A stretch of DNA of 64,000 bases from NCBI GenBank assembly GCA_900380265.1, contig LR025083.1, forward strand, positions 496,001-560,000, written 5' to 3'. A program made the translations under genes and the position numbers. The DNA is from Serratia symbiotica (GTDB lineage Bacteria; Pseudomonadota; Gammaproteobacteria; Enterobacterales; Enterobacteriaceae). A model generated the notes under the pieces. That model saw only the letters and a program-made list of their open reading frames with translations, had not been told where the DNA came from and ran no database searches. How positions within the stretch are numbered: position 1 is the first letter of the stretch; the number at the start of each line of letters is the position of its first letter. This document shows positions 36,476 to 46,482 of the stretch, piece after piece.

Positions 36476-38210
36476 TGTCCATATCCAATGTCACTACCCG
36501 GCTGGCGACCATATTCATTGGCAACTGTAAGGGCTATGCCTCTTTCCCTGCCTCTTTTAATATTCTTTATTTGAGGTTATCAGCAGAACACTACAAGAAG
36601 CAAATAATCTTATGAGGACACGGCAGGGTAAGAACTATTAGTATAGCCAGCGCACCGGTCAAAACATTAGAAATAGCCATTCACTTGACCTGCTTGTTTA
36701 TGAGTAAATACCTTTACTTATAGAAATAGTGATAAACACTGCAATCTCTTTTCAGAGAAGCGGTACAGCGCCGTCGGCACTTTCCGATCTTATTGTTATC
36801 GATTCACAATACCTAATATTTAGTATACAGCAGTCTTTATCGGCCAAAGTCAGATGCAAACGTGATGTAGCTAAATTAGCGTAAGTCTACAGCATAACTC
36901 CAGGTGGCATTGGTATTAATAGAATATCGGTGTCTGCCTACTCTAGCTTATATTTAAATTTTCACACGATCAGGTGCTGTTAAAGGTGGCGCTTGGATAT
37001 AGGAGGATGAGTATTAATCATAGTGCTTTGTCGTGTTCTAGTCGCTTAGTTAAGTTTACCGGCCTGTTAGCTAATTAAAAGATCTTGATCACGTGATGCT
37101 TCTACTTTTGGAATCAAGGGTCTTATTTGCTTGAAATGAAGGGTGTTGAAGCTACCCGACATAGGTAGTCTTGCTCGAGATAGGACTTGATAGGTAAAAT
37201 GTAGCTATTATTTTAGTGCCGCAACGTCAGCAGTAATCCCAGCCTATGGCGGAGCCACAGGCTGGGATTCTCAAGGAATACTTCACGCTTGGATCAACAT
37301 TTATAGAATCACTAATCTCAATCTTAATATTGTTATGGGTAACCTTTGTAATTCGTCTGTTTGAGCAGCAATACCCAATTTAATTTAACGGGTTGAAGAC
37401 AGGAGATGCTGCCACTAAGTTAAACTAGGTAGCTGTGGACATGCACAGCTTCGGGATTAGTGCAGTCTTTGTAGATGTAATTATTACCCTAATAAAATCC
37501 AGTAAATTGTGGAGATAGTCCTTGCTGATTTGTGAATTTTAAATCTGTGCCTCTCTTAAGAGAGTAGCGCGATCCGCCGTCAAATTAATATCCACAAGGA
37601 TCGGCGCAAATATAGATCTCATATATATCTGGGTATTGAGCATGTCGGCATTTAAGTAGCCTTTACCGCGCGTCAGGTTGCTGAAAGATTTTTTAAAACT
37701 ATCATATTTGGCCTGACTGAGCCTCGATAAGGGAGGGCTGCTTTTCTTGACAAGCGCCACATCAAGTGACCCGTGCCCCGGGGGAGACTGTCGCCATCAA
37801 AATAATATTATTAACAATGATCCCCGGATTAGCTGGAGATACTGTAGAATGCAACAGCTATTCTAATAGAAGCGACTGATCGTTCAGAGAAATTGACGTT
37901 TCTCTGGTAATGATTTAATCCCATCAAATGCTGACTTACTGATTCGTTTACTTACGCCTAGTAGTCACTATTGTTACCAATTTCTTTAGATAAAATATAA
38001 GACAGCTGCAGCATGACCGATCATTCTATTTTAGAATGAAGACAGCCATATAGAGTCGATGATTCAGTGTGCAGCTCGCAATGAGTACAAGAAATAAAAA
38101 TAAAACAACCAGATGAACCGATATCTTAGCATGTACATCTTTGTGTGTTGTATATAGCTATTGCTATGCACTCTGGCCATGTAGCAGTCAGGCCATATAG
38201 CCTATTCAGT
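36476..38210 (-). pseudogene. tamA: tamA fossil (Omp85-family translocation subunit)
   Basis: The minus-strand frame 37760-37539 contains QAKYDSFKKSFSNLTRGKGY, which matches TamA [20 protein letters not shown] in the second POTRA domain, then L-N-A-D-M-L-N-T-Q-I for F-D-S-E-F-T-K-A-Q-L. Seventy-three codons are open, yet no other part of the 577-codon gene is readable. A 14-base palindrome interrupts it at 37551-37564. The limits are inferred from residue positions. It is divergent from msrA, exactly as in E. coli. TamA/TamB connect inner and outer membranes and support outer-membrane assembly. Confidence 0.7.
37235..37269. repeat. Inverted repeat, 11-bp stem extended by 4 bp
   Basis: Arms 37235-37245 and 37259-37269 are exact reverse complements; after one mismatch TGGC (37247-37250) pairs with GCCA (37254-37257). 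GC-rich, no T-tract. It lies in the tamA fossil. Confidence 0.9.
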
Positions 38211-38499
38211 TTTTGCCATGCAACATGCATACTCAGTATGCACCCGGCCGAGTATTTTAGTTCTAGCGTACAAAAGAGTGTATTAAATGTATATATAAAC
38301 AACATAAATCGGTTGTTGTAAAAAAAAGAGATGGTGAGATACAACTCTAGGAATAATGATAGTCGTGATAAAAGCCGTCTATTGCTGTGCTGTTCTTGAA
38401 ACAAATCACTCATCGATGATAGGGCATCGTGCCAATAGGTTAGACCACACCCACGCCGGTGACTATGCTCAACATTAGTTGCCTGGAGTGCGATACTTT

Positions 38500-39120
38500 A
38501 GGCGTTTAATCGTATGATAGTGGCGATTGTTATCATGGCTGTGTCTTGTAGATCGATTGTTTTTCTGCGAGGAGGCAGTGTTTAAAACACTGTAGCTAAC
38601 TACGCGACCGGCTATACCTCAAAACCACCTGCACTTAGGTCTATGCCTGCAAAATGAGCTAGAGGGAATTAGTATATTGACTGTTTGACACAAATCATCA
38701 GCTGTAAACAAGTGCTAAAGATATATTTGGATAAAATTATCTGACTCAGTATATGCTGCAATACTGAGATATTGGAATGAAGTACTGCTCATCGATTTTG
38801 ACGCTAAATTATAAACAACACACTGAGGCGTGTTGGCGGGCAAAAAGATGTTAAGAAGGTGATTTCAGGTTAGGATAGCAAGTAGGCCATTAATACTAAT
38901 CTGGTGCTCAATTTATCATGCTACTATCCTAAACATCAGTATCAACTGTGCTTAAATAAAAGACTAAAATGATTTAGGACTGTTCAGGATCAGTAGATGT
39001 TTATCACCATATCGCTAGCTACTGGCTGCTTGTAGTTGGTAACCACTAGCGACCCCTGTGGCGCAACTGCTACACTATGCGTGCGACACCTGTGGCCTGG
39101 TAGCTGCCTTTCGGTTATTA
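38500..39120 (+). pseudogene. msrA: msrA fossil (methionine-S-sulfoxide reductase)
   Basis: From 38574 the plus-strand frame reads SV-stop-NTVANYATGYTSKPPALR, aligning gap-free with [22 protein letters not shown] of MsrA. Upstream, 38535-38570 corresponds at the DNA level to the catalytic MGCFWGVERLFW region, whose Cys context is scrambled. The 3' half is not readable. Limits are estimated from the 212-codon gene. It lies just before paeA on the same strand, divergent from tamA, as in E. coli. MsrA repairs oxidised methionine. Confidence 0.75.
38576..38592. repeat. 17-nt perfect palindrome inside the msrA fossil
   Basis: Arms 38576-38583 and 38585-38592 are exact reverse complements around A38584. 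It falls exactly on the codons for GVYSTA of MsrA, where the alignment has no length change and one in-frame stop. Confidence 0.85.
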
Positions 39121-39177
39121 TCAATTATTTTTAATTTATACCCTTTCCAAAGCGCTGTAGGTACCTATGGATAGATT

Positions 39178-40509
39178 ATGTTAAATAGTATTTTACTGAT
39201 CCTTTTACTGATCGCGGTGAGTGCATTTTTCTCACTATCTGAAATATCTTTAGCTGCATCACGGAAAATAAAACTAAAATTGATGGTGGATGAAGGTAAT
39301 ATTAATGCAAGCAAAGTGCTGAAACTGCAAGAAACCCCGGGTCTCTTTTTTACTGTGGTACAAATTGGCTTAAATGTTGTGGCTATTCTTGGAGGTATTA
39401 TTGGCGATGCAGCCTTTTCGCCTTACTTTAAACCGATATTCGATCGTTTTTTGTCTCGCGAATTAGCGGACCAAGTTAGTTTTATCTTTTCCTTCGTGCT
39501 GGTATCCAGCTTGTTCATTTTATTAGCAGATTTGATCCCGAAGCGCATTGGTATGATCGCACCAGAAAGGGTGGCCGCCCGGATAATTAATCCGATACGT
39601 TTTTCGATCATGATTTTTCGGCCTTTAGTTTGTTTCTTTAATGGTATTGCTAATCTCATTTTCCGGTTGTTAAAACTCCCTATGGTGAGAAAGGATGACA
39701 TTACGTCTGACGATATCTATGCGGTGGTGGAAGCTGGCGCATTGGCGGGCGTACTGCGTAAGCAGGAACATGAACTAATTGAAAATGTTTTTGAGCTGGA
39801 CTCGCGTACAGTACCGTCTGCAATGACTTCGCGTGAAAGCGTGGTATACTTCGACTTGCACGAGAGTGAAATAAGTATTATAAAAAAAGTATCAACTTAT
39901 CCACACTCTAAGTTCCTAGTATGCGATAGTCATATTGATAAAGTAGTTGGTTATGTTGATTCGAAAGATCTTTTAAACCGTGTGCTAGGCAATCAAAGCC
40001 TAGCGTTAAGTAGCGGTATGAAGATCCGTTCAGCGCTAATTCTGCCAGACACGCTGACGTTGTCAGAAGCATTGGAAAGTTTTAAAACTACCGACGAAGA
40101 CTTTGCTGTGATCCTCAATGAATATGCGTTAGTCGTCGGAATTATCACGCTCAGCGATGTAATGGCAACATTGATGGGCGATTTGGTTGGTCAAGGACAG
40201 GAAGAACAGATCGTAGCGCGTGATGAAAGCTCATGGTTAATCGAGGGGGGCACGCCGATCGAAGACGTGATGCGTGTACTAGACATCGATGAGTTCCCAC
40301 AGGCAGGTAATTACGAGACTATGGGTGGCTTTATGATGTATATGTTGCGCAAGATCCCGAAGCGCACTGACTTCGTCAAATATGCTAGCTACAAGTTTGA
40401 AGTAGTGGATATTATCAGCTACAAGATTGATAAGTTATTGGTCACATCATTAGGTGACAAGCCGTTATCAACCTTAAAAAAGGTACCTCATGAAGGACGG
40501 CTGGCTTAG
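39178..40509 (+). CDS. paeA: Polyamine exporter PaeA (YtfL, CorC/HlyC family)
   Basis: Inner-membrane protein of the CNNM/CorC family; the E. coli/Salmonella orthologue exports putrescine and cadaverine. At 443 residues it is essentially full length (about 447 in E. coli) and matches throughout: MLNSILLILLLIAVSAFFS starts the first membrane segment, and SEISLAASR follows. The DUF21 membrane domain covers about 1-190, with further hydrophobic segments near 57-78, 100-125 and 135-160. Two CBS domains lie at about 205-330, including DEDFAVILNEYALVVGIITLSDV, and a CorC/HlyC C-terminal domain at about 345-430. No frameshift or loss is seen. The ribosome-binding site is weak. Its neighbours msrA and tamA are dead. 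Confidence 0.96.
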   Translation: MLNSILLILLLIAVSAFFSLSEISLAASRKIKLKLMVDEGNINASKVLKLQETPGLFFTVVQIGLNVVAILGGIIGDAAFSPYFKPIFDRFLSRELADQVSFIFSFVLVSSLFILLADLIPKRIGMIAPERVAARIINPIRFSIMIFRPLVCFFNGIANLIFRLLKLPMVRKDDITSDDIYAVVEAGALAGVLRKQEHELIENVFELDSRTVPSAMTSRESVVYFDLHESEISIIKKVSTYPHSKFLVCDSHIDKVVGYVDSKDLLNRVLGNQSLALSSGMKIRSALILPDTLTLSEALESFKTTDEDFAVILNEYALVVGIITLSDVMATLMGDLVGQGQEEQIVARDESSWLIEGGTPIEDVMRVLDIDEFPQAGNYETMGGFMMYMLRKIPKRTDFVKYASYKFEVVDIISYKIDKLLVTSLGDKPLSTLKKVPHEGRLA

Positions 40510-40516
40510 AAATTGT

Positions 40517-40536
40517 TACTGAATGAATATTCAGTA
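40517..40536 (+). terminator. Hairpin after paeA
   Basis: An 8-bp perfect stem (40517-40524 with 40529-40536) and a GAAT loop, eight bases after the paeA stop. The stem is AT-rich and no T-run follows, so terminator activity is uncertain. Confidence 0.35.
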
Positions 40537-43500
40537 GGTCTAATATATGCCCGTAATTTTCACTCAGCTTCAATTCCGAATTACCTTATTGTATGTTCCA
40601 GAAGTTACATTTGGCGGTTTACGTCTAATATCACGTTTGAGTTATTATTTAATGGGGATTGAGGGGTAACATCCCTTGATCAAATTCATATGTGCCTAGA
40701 CCAGTATAATAGACGGGCTTATGGAAAATAGTATGAATATACTTGTTTTAATTGATCTTAATTCTGTAATATTTTTTGGCTTGTATGACTACACAATAAA
40801 TAGGTAAACCGAATCCCCCAGGTTTGGTTGAATTCTTGGTATGTATCCAAAGCAAATTATAATAAAAAGTAAAATTACAATCATTTATTTACGTTATATA
40901 TGCATACGATAAGAATTATTTAATAGAGTGTTATATTATTATTGAGAGAGTATAAACCTCTTTCTTTTAAAAGGAAATTGAATATGATAAAAAATAGAAG
41001 ACACGGTGATCTTCCCACGACCAGGTAGCCCGCTGATCAAACCTGTTTAGGATGGTTAATTTTGTCCGATTACTGCTCTCGCCGTTTACAGACTTTGAGT
41101 GTAACTTTATATTTTGTAATCTTGAACTATTAATAAAGGAATCTTAGAGTAGCTGACATGATACTAATCATACTACAACCACTATAATCCATAGTGAGTC
41201 TAAAAAGTGATAAATCAAATGTTGTTTTAGGGCAAAACAGTACTCGATCTTTAAATTTAATACTTTCTGAATATTTTTATAAACATTGAATTCATACGTT
41301 GTTTTTTACAAGCATTAATCCAGATCAAGTTAATAACTTTCCTAATTATCTATTTATCGTAACTTCAGGAAAGCGCATGCCGATTTATCCGGATTCCTTT
41401 GACTAGACATGTTTGTATTTTAATCTTAGTCTGCTTCTGGATTATGAGATGGCCGTCCCTGCCTACAGGGTAGGACTATATTTATACTCGTTACTTTGAT
41501 CGGGGAGTAAATTTATTAGCAGACTTCTTGTTGTCCCCCCTCTATTTAAGACTTTGTGTGTCTTGTTATATGATTCTATCATGACCGATAAAGTTATTTA
41601 GGATTGATGAGGTCATTCTGTTATGTGGCATTAACTAGCTCGGGTAATGAGAAAGCAAAATAAATGATTTATTTTAGTATGTTTGAGCAATACAGGCAAT
41701 CAAGACACACTGCGTGTGTGACTTTAATTGAATAAAATATACCAATAGGCCGTGCTATTTTGTTCATGACACAATAGTGTATTATTTCTGTTCTGAAACG
41801 TTCTCCATCCGCATTTTAAAAATTACATGATTTTCCACTATACTGTCTATAATTAGATAATTAAGTTGCGCTGGATATTCATGTAATTTAATAGGCAATA
41901 CTTCACGATAAAGTTATTAATCATGTTAAATATTTAGCAACTACCACAGAGCACCGCACCATGCGTAAAGTTAATCAACCAAGTTTGATTAAGTACCTTT
42001 GATGCGGTTAGTTGGCTGGATTACGCCCAGGCAGCTCCTATTTCCTTTCGACGGACATTGAGCATTAGCGGGTAAGAAATCCGATTTGCTCCCTTATGAA
42101 GCCAAGCCGTGCTTTGATTGAAATCATCGGAACGCCTCTTGTAGATAGATCTCAGATAGTGTTTGACACTGCTGTCAGCATCTGAATCTGGCCGTGCCAG
42201 GCGGGGAATTGGCTGATATAAAATACGGCCCTGTTCAGTGATACGTGCTACACGACTGGAGTTTACTTCGAATATAGTGCGAGACTAGATAACCAGCTAA
42301 CTCATACTTTGACACTAGGTTGTAAGTGTTCTGTTAATAGACTTGAATACATTTATATAAATATTTAAATTAGTAAATTTTTAAGGCAGCATTTCTCATC
42401 TTCTGAATATTTGATTTATTAATCTCAATAGCCTATGTTTTCCATATGTTAGCTTACAGTAATAATAGCTTGTTTCTTAAATAACAGACTATCGGCATAT
42501 ATTTTAGGCTAGGCCAATTCTGCGCGGAGTTAAAAAATAAAAGAGATCCATATTTAGAAAACAAATCTTTAGCATGAGATTTACTCATAGATAAGATTCA
42601 CTATCTTTGATAGTGCTCTAAAAGAGCAGCTTTTTTAGCAGGACACTTTTAATAATAGTTAAGGCTTTAAATAATTAAGTTATTGTTATTTATGATTTGT
42701 TATGCTTGTGGGTTAATATTCAATAAAATGCTTTTATAAAATAATTATTGTAGTGTGTAACTTATGGGTTTAATTTTTTATTAAAATGTTGAGATAGGAA
42801 TTTTATTAGTAACAGTAAACCATTTTAGGTGGTGTTAGTTATTTAACTGTATGATATTTACAGCCTCATTATCTGGTATCTTAAAATATTTGTTTCTCAT
42901 TTAAATGAACGGTCGGCGGTTTATTTTAGTTTGATAATACTGAGAACATAGTCTTCTCTAAGACAGTGCCTGCCATATGACAGATTAAAGAATTTGTATA
43001 TCTCAATCCGGAGTTTATGTTGTTAATGCTACTAATAACTTCAACCTTAAGTTTGAAACAGGAATTGAAAAGATTAAATTGAGATAGTGTGACTAAAGGA
43101 GAATTATAATACCTGATTTATGTTGATTTGATAAGCATGTCTATTCTTAACAAGAGCTAGAAAGAAATTTGTCATGGGGATGACAGCCCCTATGATAGGC
43201 TATATAAACTTTCAATTTAAAGTATAAAAATGTGTAATTTTATTAATAGCTAGCATAGAGATACTTTTTTAAAACCTATAAATATTCTAATGTAAGTATG
43301 TATCCTGTTCATTTTTACCCTTAAAATTAGAATATGATCATATTCGAATTTAGGTACAGTGCATCATCTTAGCATTTAAGACTATCTTTGTTTTTGATCA
43401 AAATAAATGTTCATGATTACTTTTATCTAATCTAAGCTGTGGATCGATGGGTCTTCGTTGCAGCTACACTGTATTTATTGCTCTGCTGTTCTATGTTTTT

Positions 43501-43697
43501 CTGTGCCATTATATAGGTGTTAGTAGCTGTTTTTTTAGGGGCGTAAAGAGTAATAATCATGACACTAATACTTCTTCCATTACGTTAGGTTTGTTATTAC
43601 ATTTTTATTGTTTATTATTTTTTATTAATTGCTATGCGTAGCATTGTCATGTGTAATGCACTTAGTGCACTGTGTTATTTAGGTGCTTCTTGTACTG

Positions 43698-43729
43698 GTG
43701 GTTATTTTTGTAAAAAATAACCACTTTTT
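43698..43729 (+). terminator. Intrinsic-terminator-like hairpin with T5 tract
   Basis: Arms 43698-43709 and 43713-43724 form a perfect 12-bp stem with a 3-base loop (GTA), immediately followed by TTTTT at 43725-43729. Of all hairpins in the window this has one of the best terminator configurations on the plus strand, though the stem is AT-rich. Confidence 0.6.
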
Positions 43730-46294
43730 CTAAAAGCAGGAATAATATTAATTTTATGATGCATAGACATTCAATATTTCTTGGTGTTGTTAAATTATTG
43801 TTGACAAGTGAAAATTAACGTCATGGGAATGCTAATTGATTATTTGTGGTAAAATTAATGAAGGTATCAATACTTTGGTCAATAACTTATATTAATTACT
43901 ATTTTATTTATTCGGTGAGATGTGTTTAGTGCACATAAGTCCTGACTTAACCTTTAAGACATGAATAGTGCCTGCTTAATTTTCTACATGGCACACCTAA
44001 ACTATTACTTCTTCTTTCCTGGAGTGATTGATTTTCTAAGAGTCGATCAAATAATGTGTTTTTATTTATGTCATTCCGTATCATTGATTACAGGAAAGTT
44101 AGTTTGTGATGCAATGTTGTAAAAGATTCTGATATCTTAATCTTATTAAGACAATATTTATTGTCTATCACACATTTTAGCTTAAATGGTGCGTTCTATT
44201 GATACGTTCATTTGAAGGGTCGTAACTGGATTCGAAATAAGAGATGAGAGTTGTATTTATTAGTTGCTTCTCTGTGAAGAAATGAAATTTCGTTAAGATT
44301 ATTTATTCATATATCAAGCAGGAGTTGTAATTAATATTGTGGGTTGTTAATGTGAGGCTAGTGTTATTCTTTAGCTTCTGTCTCTTTCGATATATATGAT
44401 TGAAAGGCTAATCGTGAAATATGCACTGATAAATATACGGTATGCTGCTTTTTAAGCATACTGATTAAAAATCAGACAGTACTAAAAAGTATTACCAGCT
44501 TGGTTGAATGTCGTGTTGATTCACTAAGTATAATATACACTTTGTGATCGCATTCAGGATAATGATCCTGTCACGAAAGAGTATTTTCTATCAAAAATTT
44601 AGTGCTAAATAGCAGCTGGAATTTTATTTAAAATCAAATAAAGATAATAATGATAAATAAATACCATGACTATAAGATCAACAAAATAACAGAAAGAGTA
44701 GTAATTCCACACGATAACAAGATTTATTTTTTTAGATACACTTTTTATTTTATTAAATAAGAATTCCTTATATTAAATGGCGAGGCTTGCTGGTGGGAAA
44801 TAAATAATCAAGATGAAGAATTTAAAGATAAATTTTAATTTTTTAAAGGATTAGTTTTTAAAATCCTATAGCAAGGCTAATTCAGGATAAACAATAAGAA
44901 CGTAATATATATTATATCGATAGTTTATTTTAAATAACTCGATTTCAATAAATGATTCATTCACTTTTCCGTTAACTTGAATTAGTAATGTTATGCGCTC
45001 TAATGCAGTCAGGATTATGGTGAACAAAATTATTTATGTTTTACATGATGATAACGCTTTATATTTCTGATACGCTCCGCATTATGCTTACCATATTCCT
45101 TATGAAATTTATTATTTACCAAAAAATATTTTAAGAACCCTAACTCACCAAGTTTATTAAGTCAACAGAGTTCTGATCGGTCCGCTCAAATTGGAATTTA
45201 GCTTAGCACTCGGATTGAGTAATTACAAGTTGTCAAATATTGATTACCCATTCCTAGTGGAAGAACTTTATTAATAAATAATTTTGTAAAGAAAAGTAAG
45301 CTGACTACGTTTCCTGGAGTTATTGTATTGGTAAGTAAGAAATATTTAATGCATAACTAATATCATAACAAAGTTTATGCTTTAAAAAATGGTTTCTTAC
45401 CCAAGATCAGAATGGCTACCTGGAATATTGAAATAAGTTTCTTATTAGGGAGGATAGCTTATAAATAAGGAATTATTTATTCGTGGTCACTAGATATCAA
45501 GCAATTCTTGATCAATAAATTTATCATGTACAAAATTAACATGAAACAGGATAACAATGCGGTACAATAACTCTGTAAACAGAGTGGAAACCGGTCATTT
45601 ATTTTCAGAAGGTTGTAAACCGAGTTATTAATTATTATATTCATTAATACTATTAATCCGGATTGTTTCAATCCTTTCCTGATTTAACGCTGAAAATGCA
45701 TTCGGAAGATCAACTAACCATCTTGAAAAATGGTTTTATTGATGGTCTGATTATATTTATAAATCGTGATATTGGATGATATTTTAACGTATTTTTGACT
45801 CTGCAGAGTCTCTCTTTTATTAGTTGTATTTAATATTCCTGCGCCATTGCTTATCTGTGTGTTGCTAACTTATTTTCTATTACTTCTATTGAAACGCTCG
45901 AATAGCGACAGCCATATTTAATGGAAAATCAATTTTTATAATATTGTATTCACGAATTATAGTGCTCAGAGTAATGCAGATAGACAGGTAAAGGTGGGGT
46001 GGCTTGATTGATTCCCGCATTGAGATTATTACACAGTAAGACATACGGTATACGGTGGTTTACATTTTAATTTTATTTTGCGCATATATTTAAATCCGTT
46101 TAGAAGTGTGAGAAACCCGAGAAAACAAGAAAATAGAGTTGTGCAATATATTAAATATATGTTAATAATAGAATAAGATCGCCATATGTTTCCATATAGG
46201 ATTTTCGAGTTTATTTCAATAAGCCTTGTTAATGTTAATTATGAGACATCTAATTTTGTTATATTCCAGTCTAGGGTTCATTCATTTCGTATTG

Positions 46295-46323
46295 CTTCCG
46301 CTGATTAGCGGAAGTTATTTTTC
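46295..46323 (+). terminator. GC-rich hairpin with T tract
   Basis: Arms 46295-46302 and 46307-46314 form an 8-bp stem with a GATT loop, followed directly by TTATTTTT. The GC content stands out from the very AT-rich surroundings. It looks like a genuine intrinsic terminator, but no upstream gene is recognisable. Confidence 0.6.
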
Positions 46324-46461
46324 TTAAAATAGATCCATATAAGTAAAGTGTAAATTTTATCAACGGAAGTGAATAACTGGGACTTGAAAATATTGATTTA
46401 GTTGGGTTATCTTAACCCTGAGGCGGTACTAATCTTTTATCTCATTACCGTATCCTGTGTG

Positions 46462-46482
46462 GATATTTATCTGATAAATATC
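46462..46482. repeat. Inverted repeat, 9-bp stem, 3-nt loop
   Basis: Arms 46462-46470 and 46474-46482 are exact reverse complements; AT-rich, loop CTG. Confidence 0.8.
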
